From contig JACJYD010000005.1 in the NCBI GenBank assembly GCA_020636275.1, forward strand, positions 72,001 through 136,000: a stretch of DNA of 64,000 nucleotides, given 5' to 3'. Below, piece by piece: positions 17,046 to 25,632 of this stretch. The stretch's first letter is position 1; the number at the start of each line of letters is the position of its first letter. The translations under genes and the position numbers were made by a program. This stretch comes from Lewinellaceae bacterium (GTDB lineage Bacteria > Bacteroidota > Bacteroidia > Chitinophagales > Saprospiraceae). The notes under the pieces were generated by a model, which was not told the origin of the DNA, did no database searches, and saw nothing but the letters and a program-made list of their open reading frames with translations.

Positions 17046-18731
17046 ATGAATGAGATTTTAATCGGTGTAGTAATTGGAGTGGTAGTTGGCACGGCGATTG
17101 GATTCTTCATCGTCCGCATGATCATACAGCGAGCCTCCCAGGCCAAGCAGGACGAGATGAATGCAAAAGCCGACCTGATCATTAAAGATGCCCGGCTGAC
17201 CGCCAAGCGCGTGGTCGACGAGGCAGAGACCAAAGCGGAGAAAATGGTCTCCCATGCCGAAAGTGAAAACGAGCGCATCAAGCAGCGCAAGATCCAGGAG
17301 GCAAAAGAAAAATTTGCCCGGTTCAAGCAGGAGTTCGAGTCGCACAAAGCGGAACAGATGATCGAACTCAAGGAACGAGAAATGGAGCTCCGCACCCTGG
17401 AAAAGGAGTGGGGACAACGCGAGGAAAAATTCCAAATGCGGGTTGAAGAACTCGACAAGAAGGAAAACGAACTGGTCCAACAGGAAGCGGAAACCAAGAA
17501 TATCCGCGAAAACCTGGACAAACAACTCAAGATCATTTCGAAGAAACGCGAAGAGCTCGATCGCGCCAGCGAAGAACATATCAAGGCGCTCGAGACCATC
17601 GCCAAACTTTCCGAGGAGGAAGCCAAGGAGCAGTTGATGAAACTGGTCAAGGCCAAAGCCGAAACCGACGCCATGGTGATCGTCAAAGACACCATCGAGC
17701 AGGCCAAGACTACGGCCAACAAGGAAGCCAAGAAGATCATTATCCAGACCATCCAGCGGATGAGCGCCGAATACACCATCGAAAATACGGTGTCGGTCTT
17801 CCATCTGGACAGCGATGACCTCAAAGGCCAGATCATCGGCCGCGAAGGCCGGAACATTCGCGCCCTGGAAGCCGCAACCGGCGCCGAGATCGTCGTCGAC
17901 GACACGCCCGAGGCAATCGTGATCTCCAGCTTCGATCCCATCCGCCGCGAGGTGGCCAGACTGGCCCTGAAAAAACTGGTGGCCGACGGCCGTATCCACC
18001 CGGCCCGGATCGAAGAGGTCGTGGCCAAGACCCGCAAGCAGCTGGAAGAGCAGATCATCGAGATCGGCGAACGCACCGTGATCGACCTCGACCTTCACGG
18101 TCTGGATCCCTACCTGGTGAAAATGGTCGGCCGCATGCGTTTCCGTTCCTCGTACGGACAAAACCTGCTGAAGCACTCCATCGAGACCGCCAACCTGTGC
18201 GCCATCATGTCTGCCGAACTGGGTCTTTCGCCCAAGCAGGCGAAAATGGCCAAGCGGGCCGGCTTGTTGCACGATATCGGAAAGGTGGCCGAAGAAGAAA
18301 CCGAGCTCAGCCACGCCATCCTCGGTATGAAGCTGTGTGAAAAACACGGAGAGAACCCGATCGTTTGCAACGCTGTAGGTGCGCACCACGACGAGATCGA
18401 GATGACCAATATCCTCTCGCCGATCATTCAGGCCTGCGATGCCATTTCCGGCGCCCGTCCCGGCGCCCGCCGCGAGATCCTGGAGAGCTACCTCAAGCGG
18501 ATCGGCGAACTCGAAGAACTGGCAATGGCCTACGAAGGCGTTTCCAAAGCCTACGCCATGCAAGCCGGTCGCGAACTCCGCGTGATCGTCGAGAGCGAAA
18601 AGGTGACCGACCAGTTTGCAGAAGACCTGTCGTTCATGATCTCCCAAAAGATCCAGGACGAAATGCAGTATCCCGGTCAGGTCAAAGTGACCGTGATCCG
18701 GGAGAAGCGGGCGGTGTCTTACGCACGCTGA
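17046..18731 (+). CDS. rny: Ribonuclease Y
   Basis: This 561-residue membrane-anchored endoribonuclease starts mRNA decay. In order it shows an N-terminal transmembrane anchor (residues 3-24, GVVIGVVVGTAIGFFIV), a long charged coiled coil (about 30-240), a KH RNA-binding domain (GQIIGREGRNIRALEAATG), and the metal-dependent HD phosphohydrolase domain with HDIGK at His409/Asp410. It is somewhat longer than the Bacillus enzyme (about 520), mostly in the coiled coil. The spacer before it holds a perfect hairpin. A bidirectional terminator follows. Confidence 0.95.
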   Translation: MNEILIGVVIGVVVGTAIGFFIVRMIIQRASQAKQDEMNAKADLIIKDARLTAKRVVDEAETKAEKMVSHAESENERIKQRKIQEAKEKFARFKQEFESHKAEQMIELKEREMELRTLEKEWGQREEKFQMRVEELDKKENELVQQEAETKNIRENLDKQLKIISKKREELDRASEEHIKALETIAKLSEEEAKEQLMKLVKAKAETDAMVIVKDTIEQAKTTANKEAKKIIIQTIQRMSAEYTIENTVSVFHLDSDDLKGQIIGREGRNIRALEAATGAEIVVDDTPEAIVISSFDPIRREVARLALKKLVADGRIHPARIEEVVAKTRKQLEEQIIEIGERTVIDLDLHGLDPYLVKMVGRMRFRSSYGQNLLKHSIETANLCAIMSAELGLSPKQAKMAKRAGLLHDIGKVAEEETELSHAILGMKLCEKHGENPIVCNAVGAHHDEIEMTNILSPIIQACDAISGARPGARREILESYLKRIGELEELAMAYEGVSKAYAMQAGRELRVIVESEKVTDQFAEDLSFMISQKIQDEMQYPGQVKVTVIREKRAVSYAR

Positions 18732-18737
18732 TGAAAT

Positions 18738-18773
18738 AAAAAAGGCGGCCCATCGTTGGGCCGCCTTTTTTGT
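18738..18773. terminator. Bidirectional terminator after rny
   Basis: The stem aaggcggccca/tgggccgcctt with a four-base loop is flanked by A5 on the left and T6 on the right. It serves rny on the plus strand and the convergent lipoprotein gene, whose stop lies at 18776, on the minus strand. Confidence 0.9.
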
Positions 18774-18775
18774 TC

Positions 18776-19444
18776 CTAGTCGCAGCGATAGCGCAGGTAG
18801 TCCTTTTCTTCAACCTTGTCGCCGCTGCAATTCAATTCCTTGTAGTACGTGATCGTGCCGGTGGGCAGCAGTTTCTCCTTGCAGAGGTTAGACTCAACTC
18901 TGGAGGCTTTACACTTTTTGTGCGTTTTGGTTACTACCTTGAAAGAGGCGGCCTCCGTATCCGGGTTGATCTCGGCCAGGTTGGTGCAGTCCCCGGTTTT
19001 CCCCGATTGGTTTAAGCCACATTCGGCCTTTTTGTAGACTTTGTAGCGTACTCCGTTTTCATCTTTGCCCGAGCTTTCCAATTCGATGGAATTGGCCGTG
19101 AAGTAGACATTCGGGATCGGCATGGGGAGCACCTGGAAGAAATAGTCCATATAGATCCCGTCATCCCCCAGCTCGGAAAATCCATATCGCCCGTCGGTGG
19201 TCGGGAAAGCGCCCATGTATTCCAATACTAAGTCGATGTAGGCCGGGTCGATGAAGAATACTTCCATTTCGGCATTGAAGTACCCGGCGAGGTCCTGGAT
19301 CGAGTCGGCCAGTAATTCGGTTTCTACTGCGGGGTCATCAATAACCGGTTGCGCTTCTTTTTCGCAGGAGGAGACCAGCAGGGCGCCCATTGCAGCGAAA
19401 CAAGTAAAAAGGATACCGTACCCGATTTGATTTTGCTTTTTCAT
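18776..19444 (-). CDS. Hypothetical lipoprotein
   Basis: I start the gene at 19444 (MKKQNQIGYGIL), giving 222 residues; an extra 21-codon open stretch upstream looks non-coding. The signal peptide ends in a lipobox LLVSSC, so the mature protein is lipidated and probably outer-membrane attached. The mature part has six or more cysteines (KAECGLNQSGKTGDCTNLAE, KKCKASRVESNLCKEK, LNCSGD, YLRYRCD), enough for several disulfides. I do not recognise a family. Codon use matches the neighbours. It is flanked by the rny terminator and a 206-base spacer. Confidence 0.75.
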   Translation of the reverse strand: MKKQNQIGYGILFTCFAAMGALLVSSCEKEAQPVIDDPAVETELLADSIQDLAGYFNAEMEVFFIDPAYIDLVLEYMGAFPTTDGRYGFSELGDDGIYMDYFFQVLPMPIPNVYFTANSIELESSGKDENGVRYKVYKKAECGLNQSGKTGDCTNLAEINPDTEAASFKVVTKTHKKCKASRVESNLCKEKLLPTGTITYYKELNCSGDKVEEKDYLRYRCD

Positions 19445-19650
19445 GACTTTTGATTTTGAGTGATTGGATCTGTTTGTTTCATTTTCTGATACAAACATAG
19501 GGGCCATGAAAAGCGGATTCCAGTACAGATGCGCCGCGGATTCGGGGGGAGGAAGCCGGGGATTATGCCGGATTTACGGCAGATTGAAATTTAAACTGTT
19601 GATTTTTAGTTAGTTAATCCACGTACAGAAAAACCTGGGAATCGCCGGGG

Positions 19651-21396
19651 CTATTTGGCGGGCTTCTCTTCCATCTGCAAAATAACTTCGGAAGCCCGGT
19701 CGAACACCTTTTGGGCGACCTCCTGTTTATTCTGGCCGGCATAGAGGGCCATTTCGCAGGTTTGCAGGATGTCGAGCACCTGGGCAATGATCGCTTCCGA
19801 TACGCCGGCCTGGCTGAGTTGCTCGCGCACCCGCGATTTGCTCCATTGCGCGGGGGGGATACCCAGTTTATGGCCGAAGTAGGCCATCAGGGCCCGGCTG
19901 ATCTCCTCAAAGAGGTCATTGAACTGCCCGGTTTGCAGGTGCTGTCGGGCGGTGGAAAGATGTTTGTCGACGATCCTTCGGGTGCGGCGTTCGCGGACAA
20001 GCGCGGGATCCATGCGTTCTTCACGGGTTTGCCAGCGCTGGTAAAGGGTGAATCCGAGGAGGCTGAGGAAAGGCAGGGCGGTAAGGCCCCAGAAAAAAGG
20101 AGACAAGATCCAATACCTGCCCCGGAACTGCAGCCGCGTGCTGGTCAGGAGCGGCTCCAGGAATTCGTCCCGGTCGTTCCGGGCGGGGCCGTCGGCGATG
20201 GTCGGACGTTTGGATCCTTTTTTCACTGATACATGGATGGGTTCCTGGCGGGCCGTGACGTAGGCGTTGCTGTCGGGATCCCAGTAACTGAATTCGAGGG
20301 GTATATCATAGGTGCCCGGCTCCTTGGGCGTGAGCAGGTATTCGATCACTTTTTCGCCGGTGAGGTAGCCATAGCCGGGGTCCTGAAGCGCTTCCGAGAG
20401 GACGTTGGGATCGAATACTTCAAAGCTGTCGACCCCGACCAGTTGCGGAATGCCGACCTGCTTGATATCGCCATCGCCCCGGAGGACCAATTTGATCGAC
20501 AGGGCATCGTCGGTGGTCAGTTCGGTGCGGTTGACGGAAGCCGAAAAGCTGTATTTCCCCACGGCGCCGGAGAAGGTTTCGGGTTCGCCATCCGGGAAAG
20601 GGTGTACGTGGATGGTAAGCGGATCTGAGCTGATCCGGATCCGTTCCACCGGGGCCAGCCCCAGGCCAAAGGGGTTAGACCGTCGTTCGCCGATATCCAG
20701 CAGGAGCGAGAGCGGCGGGATTTCCAGGTCGCCGGTGCGCTGGGGGAAGAGCGCGAGGCGAACCAGCGTCATGGAGACGTAATCGACCCCGTTCACAACC
20801 TCCTGGTAGCTGCGATAATAGTTCAGTTGTTCCGTGAAAAAACCGGGATAGTCGAGTTTGGATTCGATCTGGTGGCCCTGTTTGAAGTACTTGGGTTGGA
20901 GGTAGATCTTGTAGTCGAGCAGGATCTGCTGACCCGGATAAGCATTCTGGATATTGGTTTCCGCTTTCAGAAACGCCGGCGGCGCTCCTTTTGGGGCATT
21001 GGGATCTTCTTCCAGTACCCTGATCTGGAGGGGCCTGGTGGAAAGCTTTTTACTGTTTACCTCCACCGATGCGCTTCCGATCGTCAACGTTCCCTTATGG
21101 TTGGGCATCAATACGTATGAGATCCCCATTTCCGAACTGCGCACTCCGTTGACGATGCTCGTGCGGGAACTCTGGTTGGGGCCGGAAAGCACGGTGAATC
21201 CCTCAAAAGCGGGGGGGGTGAAACTTTCTCCTCTGGCATTTCGCAACAAAAAAGAAACCTCCACTTGGCGGTTGACAAAAACCTCTTTGGCATCACAGAT
21301 TGCCTCAAAGGACACTTGTCCTGCCAGCGGTACAACCACAGCCATACCCAGGATGCAAGCGATCCACCAACGAAATTTTCCGGTAATGCCCATCAT
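19651..21396 (-). CDS. batD: BatD, aerotolerance operon protein
   Basis: The 581-residue BatD protein has a signal peptide, repeated beta-sandwich domains (VSFEAICDAKEVFVNRQVEVSFLLRNARGESFTPPAFEGF at the start is the hallmark), one transmembrane helix at about residues 435-455 (YWILSPFFWGLTALPFLSLLGFTLYQRW) and a cytoplasmic C-tail. It is the last gene of the operon and is thought to work with the BatA/BatB von Willebrand proteins in envelope stress and oxygen tolerance. A separate paralogue of its first domain lies just upstream, ending 10 bases before this start. Confidence 0.9.
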   Translation of the reverse strand: MMGITGKFRWWIACILGMAVVVPLAGQVSFEAICDAKEVFVNRQVEVSFLLRNARGESFTPPAFEGFTVLSGPNQSSRTSIVNGVRSSEMGISYVLMPNHKGTLTIGSASVEVNSKKLSTRPLQIRVLEEDPNAPKGAPPAFLKAETNIQNAYPGQQILLDYKIYLQPKYFKQGHQIESKLDYPGFFTEQLNYYRSYQEVVNGVDYVSMTLVRLALFPQRTGDLEIPPLSLLLDIGERRSNPFGLGLAPVERIRISSDPLTIHVHPFPDGEPETFSGAVGKYSFSASVNRTELTTDDALSIKLVLRGDGDIKQVGIPQLVGVDSFEVFDPNVLSEALQDPGYGYLTGEKVIEYLLTPKEPGTYDIPLEFSYWDPDSNAYVTARQEPIHVSVKKGSKRPTIADGPARNDRDEFLEPLLTSTRLQFRGRYWILSPFFWGLTALPFLSLLGFTLYQRWQTREERMDPALVRERRTRRIVDKHLSTARQHLQTGQFNDLFEEISRALMAYFGHKLGIPPAQWSKSRVREQLSQAGVSEAIIAQVLDILQTCEMALYAGQNKQEVAQKVFDRASEVILQMEEKPAK

Positions 21397-21405
21397 GGAG
21401 CAAAG

Positions 21406-21855
21406 TTACATTTTTATAATGGGCCGTTTTTTAGACGGCGCGCTCTTTTCAGGAACAGCTTCCTTCTTTTGGGGCGCCGAACCGTCCGGAAAGACAAAAA
21501 CGCTTTTCAACTCGGTTTCCATCGGCTTTCCATCCGCTAAAATGACGGCGGGTTGAATGTAGTATTGTCCTATATCCAACGGCTCCAGGAAAAAAGTATA
21601 CGAGCTGACCTGCGTCATTTCTCCGTTGACGATCGAGATCTGCGAAGCCGTATTGGGCCCGCCCACTACCTGGAATCCCTCGAATTCAGGTGCTTCAAAC
21701 TTCGATCCCCTGGCATTTTCCAGGGAAAAGGTCACCTCCAAATGGTCTCCAAGACCGATGGTGTCGGCGCTGAGGGTCACGGAAAAGCTGGCTTCCTGTG
21801 CCTGTGCCCACCAAGCGCTTCCCATAATCCATGCGATAATGATCAGCTTATTCAT
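21406..21855 (-). CDS. Stand-alone BatD N-terminal domain protein
   Basis: This 149-residue protein has a signal peptide (AWWAQAQ) and a single BatD-type domain. Its line ADTIGLGDHLEVTFSLENARGSKFEAPEFEGFQVVGGPNTASQISIVNGEMTQVSSYTFFLEP aligns closely with the first domain of the neighbouring batD (NARGESFTPPAFEGFTVLSGPNQSSRTSIVNGVRSS). It ends in a basic proline-lysine tail without the later domains or membrane helix. The codons look intact and the frame has its own start and stop, so it is more likely a duplicated domain than a decayed gene. It lies between batC and batD, preceded by a tandem repeat. Confidence 0.82.
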   Translation of the reverse strand: MNKLIIIAWIMGSAWWAQAQEASFSVTLSADTIGLGDHLEVTFSLENARGSKFEAPEFEGFQVVGGPNTASQISIVNGEMTQVSSYTFFLEPLDIGQYYIQPAVILADGKPMETELKSVFVFPDGSAPQKKEAVPEKSAPSKKRPIIKM

Positions 21856-21862
21856 TTCTTTT

Positions 21863-21902
21863 CAACTTTTCAACTTTTCAACTTTTCAACTTTTCAACTT
21901 TT
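21863..21902. repeat. Five tandem 8-base repeats (caactttt)
   Basis: Exactly five copies of caactttt fill most of the 58-base gap between batC and the stand-alone BatD-domain gene; on the coding strand they read AAAAGTTG. The last copy lies eight bases before the ATG, so the repeat is the ribosome-loading region. Replication slippage could change copy number and thereby spacing. Confidence 0.95.
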
Positions 21903-21913
21903 ATTCCCCTGCC

Positions 21914-22651
21914 CTACCAATCTTTTTCCGGGTGCACCGGTTTCCCTTCCTTTTTCCGCATTTTCTCCTGCACTTTTTGTTCTTCCCGGTCCATGATATC
22001 CAGCAGGCGCTCGGCTTCTTCCTTGCTCACTTCGGTGTGCTGCTGGGGGTTAGACGGCTGCTGCTGTTCGGACTGATCTTGGTTCTCATCTTGCTGGTCG
22101 GGAGGAGGGTCCCCTTCCTGTTGTTGAGGTTGATCGGGTGAATTTTGGTCTTTTTGTTCCTGGTCCTGGTTCTGCTGTTCCTGGTCCTGTTGTTGCTGCT
22201 GCTGCTGTTGTTGTTGCAGCTGAAGTTGACGCAGGGCTTGCGACAGGTTGTACTGGGTAGCGTCGTCGTCGGGCTGCAGGCGCAGGGCGTTCTTGTAGGA
22301 ATCGATCGCCTCCTTGTATTTTTGCTTGGAGAAATAAGTGTTGCCGAGGTTGTAGTAAGCATCTGCGCGAACCGCGGGGTCCTTGGCCTGGCCTGCTGCG
22401 CTCTCGAATTGCTGTTGCGCCTCGTCGAAGCGCTGTTGTTCGTAAATTGCACTCCCCAGGTTGTAGGTTCCCTGGGTCGAAGGCTTTTTCTCAAGGGCTT
22501 TCCGGTAGGCCTCTTCGGCGCCTTTATAATCCTGGGTTTTGTAAGCTTTGTCGCCCGCCCGCAATTGGTCATGCGCCGATTGGGCGCCGGCTGCATAGCC
22601 CAAAAACAGCAGTAATAAGGACAAACTAATGGGTTTCATATATTCGTTCAA
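21914..22651 (-). CDS. batC: BatC, TPR protein of the Bat operon
   Basis: The 245-residue protein has a signal peptide (SLLLLFLGYAAGAQ), three to four TPR repeats (about 30-145: GDKAYKTQDYKGAEEAYRKALEKKP, TYNLGSAIYEQQRFDEAQQQFE, AYYNLGNTYFSKQKYKEAIDSYKNALRLQPDD) and a low-complexity Gln/Glu/Asp-rich tail with a ten-glutamine run. It ends in a basic helix (AERLLDIMDREEQKVQEKMRKKEGK). BatC probably scaffolds the BatA/BatB complex in the periplasm. Starts at 22651 and 22639 are both possible. It follows batB by 11 bases. Confidence 0.88.
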   Translation of the reverse strand: MNEYMKPISLSLLLLFLGYAAGAQSAHDQLRAGDKAYKTQDYKGAEEAYRKALEKKPSTQGTYNLGSAIYEQQRFDEAQQQFESAAGQAKDPAVRADAYYNLGNTYFSKQKYKEAIDSYKNALRLQPDDDATQYNLSQALRQLQLQQQQQQQQQQDQEQQNQDQEQKDQNSPDQPQQQEGDPPPDQQDENQDQSEQQQPSNPQQHTEVSKEEAERLLDIMDREEQKVQEKMRKKEGKPVHPEKDW

Positions 22652-22662
22652 TTTGTCAAATA

Positions 22663-23685
22663 CTAGGCGCCGGTCGTAGGGCTTTTACGGGTGGCGCCAC
22701 CACGGGGGCTGAAAAAATCCAATATCAGCAACAACAATCCGATCCCGATAAAATATTGAAAATAACTATCGTATTCATCGTAAACGCGTTCCTCCATTTC
22801 CCGGCGATCGAGCTGCTCCACGGCCGACTGGATACCCCGGATCACCTGGGTGGGGTTGTTAAGGGCGAAAAATTGCCCGCCGCCTTCATTGGCCAAATTT
22901 CGAAGCATCTCCACATTGACCTGGGAACGGATGGGATTTCCGGAACGGTCTTTTTTAAACGATTTTTGCCCGTCGATCCACTCGGGCACGAAACCACCTT
23001 CTTCCGTTCCCACGGCGATGGTGAACAGGAGTATCCCTTGTTCCTTGGCTGCCCGGGCTTTTTCCAGGGCATCTTCGTCGTGGGTTTCTCCATCGGTTAA
23101 CAAAATCAGGGCTTTATGGTTGGCGCTATTGGGGTCGAACAGGCGTCCGGCCAGATCGATCGCAGCGCCGATCGCGGTACCCTGGTAGGGCGCCTGGGAG
23201 GGGGAACTGCTTTTCAGAAATATATCCAGGGCGCCGTAGTCGGTGGTCAGGGGCACCTGGGTGTAGGCGCTACCGGCGAAGACCACCAGGCCGATGCGCT
23301 CTCCCTGCAGGGCTTCGAGTAATTGTCCGCCAAAGCGTTTGGCCAGTTCCATCCGGTTCGGGGCGAGGTCTTCGGTGAGCATGCTTTGGGAAATATCGAG
23401 CGCCAGAATGATATCGGCTGCCTTTCTGGTCACCTTCTGGCGTTTGGAACCCCATTGCGGATTCGCCCAACCGACGACCAGCAGGCTCAGGGCAAAGAAG
23501 AGCAGGATCCAGTGCATCCATTGGCGGCGGGCCGACCATTCCGGCATCAGCCGGTCGAGGGTGGAACGCTCGCCGAAGGTCTGCAGCGCCTTGTTGCGCC
23601 GGTAGAATGCCCAGATGCCCAGGCCCACCAGCAGGGGAACCAGCAGGAGCGCGTAGAGGTTTTCGGGATGTTCGAAGCGAAACAT
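22663..23685 (-). CDS. batB: BatB, von Willebrand factor A membrane protein
   Basis: The 340-residue protein has two N-terminal membrane helices (ENLYALLLVPLLVGLGIWAF and WMHWILLFFALSLLVVGWA), a VWA domain with the metal-ion site DxSxS (ALDISQSM) and the later TDGETHD, and a C-terminal helix (YFQYFIGIGLLLLILDFF). It probably senses or assembles envelope partners as a pair with BatA. Spacing to batA is six bases and to batC 11, so one transcript is likely. Confidence 0.92.
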   Translation of the reverse strand: MFRFEHPENLYALLLVPLLVGLGIWAFYRRNKALQTFGERSTLDRLMPEWSARRQWMHWILLFFALSLLVVGWANPQWGSKRQKVTRKAADIILALDISQSMLTEDLAPNRMELAKRFGGQLLEALQGERIGLVVFAGSAYTQVPLTTDYGALDIFLKSSSPSQAPYQGTAIGAAIDLAGRLFDPNSANHKALILLTDGETHDEDALEKARAAKEQGILLFTIAVGTEEGGFVPEWIDGQKSFKKDRSGNPIRSQVNVEMLRNLANEGGGQFFALNNPTQVIRGIQSAVEQLDRREMEERVYDEYDSYFQYFIGIGLLLLILDFFSPRGGATRKSPTTGA

Positions 23686-23691
23686 AGGCGA

Positions 23692-24678
23692 TCAGGGAAA
23701 TCTTCGGATGAACAAATGATTGGCCAGCCATTCGAGTACGAGCAGGACTATGGCCAGGCCGGCAAAGGGATAGAACCCTTCCGAGGTCCGTGTAATGGTG
23801 GTGATCTCGATCTCGGTTTTCTCGAGCTGGTCGATAGCTTCGTAAACCCCGGCCAGCACTTTTTCGTTGACGGCGCGGAAATAGCGCCCGCCCGTGATGT
23901 TAGCAATCTCCGTCAATAATTCTTCATTGATCTCCACCCGGACATTGCGGTAGATCAATTCGCCGTTGGCGCGTTGCATAAAGGGCATCCGGGCAAACCC
24001 GTCGGTACCGACGCCAATAGTATACACCTTGATGTTGAATTTTTTAGCCAGTTCGGCCGCCGTCAGGGGCGGAATATAGCCGGCGTTGTTGTCGCCGTCG
24101 GTCAGTAGTACGATCACTTTGCTCTTAGCCTCGCTGTCTTTCAGGCGATTGACAGCGCTCGCCAGCCCCATGCCGATGGCAGTGCCCTGCTCTTCAAACA
24201 GGTCGGTTTTCAATTGCGACAAAAACTCCAGGACGACCCGATGGTCGGTAGTGACCGGGCACTGCGAAAAGGCTTCCCCGGAGAAAACCGTAAGTCCGAT
24301 CCGGTCGAACCGCCGCTTATCCACAAAAGCTTCTGCCACTTGTTTGCATACTTCCAGGCGATTGGGGCGGAAATCTTCTGCCAACATGCTGTTGGACACA
24401 TCCATTACCAGGAAAATGTCGATCCCTTGGCCTTTTATCTCCTCTTTTTTAAAAACGTGCTGCGGTCGGGCCAGGGCAACGATGAGCAGGCCGAAGGCCA
24501 GGAGCCGGACATAAGGCAATAGTTGCATCAGCAAGGTCTTCCAGGTGGACTGCCAGGGGTGCAGGTCTGAAAACCGGAGGGTGGCTTGCCGGCGTTGTCC
24601 CTTTCGCCAATACCACCAGCCTGCTAGCGGGAGTAGCAGCAGGAACAGGAGGAAATATGGCTGGGCGAAAGAGAACAT
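23692..24678 (-). CDS. batA: BatA, von Willebrand factor A membrane protein
   Basis: The 328-residue protein repeats the BatB layout: two N-terminal helices (YFLLFLLLLPLAGWWYW and LLPYVRLLAFGLLIVALA), a VWA domain with MIDAS residues in VMDVSNSM and TDGDNNAG, and a C-terminal helix (FYPFAGLAIVLLVLEWLA). BatA and BatB are family paralogues. The gene starts four bases after the stop of the accessory protein gene, which argues for coupled translation. Confidence 0.92.
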   Translation of the reverse strand: MFSFAQPYFLLFLLLLPLAGWWYWRKGQRRQATLRFSDLHPWQSTWKTLLMQLLPYVRLLAFGLLIVALARPQHVFKKEEIKGQGIDIFLVMDVSNSMLAEDFRPNRLEVCKQVAEAFVDKRRFDRIGLTVFSGEAFSQCPVTTDHRVVLEFLSQLKTDLFEEQGTAIGMGLASAVNRLKDSEAKSKVIVLLTDGDNNAGYIPPLTAAELAKKFNIKVYTIGVGTDGFARMPFMQRANGELIYRNVRVEINEELLTEIANITGGRYFRAVNEKVLAGVYEAIDQLEKTEIEITTITRTSEGFYPFAGLAIVLLVLEWLANHLFIRRFP

Positions 24679-24681
24679 GGG

Positions 24682-25632
24682 TTATTGGCTTTGTTCCGGC
24701 GAAGCTTCAGTGGAAGCGGGCTTTGTTGATTGAATAAACTTCACGGCTTGCGTGAGCAATTGATCGTGGACTTCGACGGGGGGCGTGGCTTTTGCGAATT
24801 TGACCATATCGGACGTATTCAGCAGCCGGGTAGTTTCCTGCCGCAGGTCTTCGGGCACGATATTTTTAAGTTGACCGGCGATTTCCCGGGTGGTGCTCTC
24901 CAGCGCCAGGATGCCGTAGCGATTTTCAAGGTATTCGCGCAAGATAAAGGTCAGTTGGGTATGGTATTGAACGATCTGTCCTTTTTGCCAGAGTTGGGCC
25001 TGTTTGAGCGCTTCGAATTTATCCAGCGCTACGGTATGGGCCGGGATGACAACCGGAGGCGGTGCGACCTTCTCCACAGGACGTTTTTTGCGGCGCCACC
25101 ACCACCAGATACCTGCCAGTATGATGACCGTAGCGAGCAGGCCGAGGAGGTAGGGGATGAGATCTTCGGTCCGAAAGGGTTCTTCGATAATGGGTTTCAG
25201 CGGCATCAGCATGGCGCTGTCCTGAGGCATCAGGTCAACTTCCAGCGGCAGGGCATTGGTATAGGCCGTATCGGTGCGGTCCTGTATCCGGTAGGGGACG
25301 GAAATCGGTTTCAGCGAAAAGTAGCCGCTATCCCAGGCCGTGATGAGGATCTCCTTTTCAACCGAGATCGATTTATCGGAAATACGGGTGGTGTCCCATT
25401 CCGAGGTATGCAGCAGTTCGATCGACCCGGCAGTGTCGAGCGGAGCGATAACGGGATCGAGGAGCCGAATGCCCGGCGCGTAATCGACCTGTAGGCGGAT
25501 GGTCCGTTTTCCGCCGATGAGCACCTGGGCACTGTCGATCGTCGCCCGGGCGTCCACCTGGGCTTTGCCTGCCTGGGGCGCCAGCAGGATGGTCAGCAGG
25601 AGTATCGGTATGGGATACAGCAACTTCCTCAT
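24682..25632 (-). CDS. Bat-operon accessory membrane protein
   Basis: The 316-residue protein lies between the DUF58 gene and batA, the position of a poorly characterised Bat-operon member in Bacteroidota. It has a signal peptide (LLTILLAPQAGKAQ), an extracytoplasmic beta-rich domain distantly like BatD (DARATIDSAQVLIGGKRTIRLQVDY), a transmembrane helix at about 160-180 (YLLGLLATVIILAGIWWWW) followed by RRKKR, and a cytoplasmic helical tail. Its ATG overlaps the DUF58 stop by four bases. The name is given by position and layout; the function is unknown. Confidence 0.75.
   Translation of the reverse strand: MRKLLYPIPILLLTILLAPQAGKAQVDARATIDSAQVLIGGKRTIRLQVDYAPGIRLLDPVIAPLDTAGSIELLHTSEWDTTRISDKSISVEKEILITAWDSGYFSLKPISVPYRIQDRTDTAYTNALPLEVDLMPQDSAMLMPLKPIIEEPFRTEDLIPYLLGLLATVIILAGIWWWWRRKKRPVEKVAPPPVVIPAHTVALDKFEALKQAQLWQKGQIVQYHTQLTFILREYLENRYGILALESTTREIAGQLKNIVPEDLRQETTRLLNTSDMVKFAKATPPVEVHDQLLTQAVKFIQSTKPASTEASPEQSQ

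Noticed and set aside
17058..18647. 529-codon open frame on the minus strand opposite rny
   Set aside because: Its codons mirror the highly biased rny codons; the plus frame has the full RNase Y domain set, so this is an antisense shadow.
21863..21902. CRISPR-like array
   Set aside because: The units are eight bases long and contiguous, without spacers.
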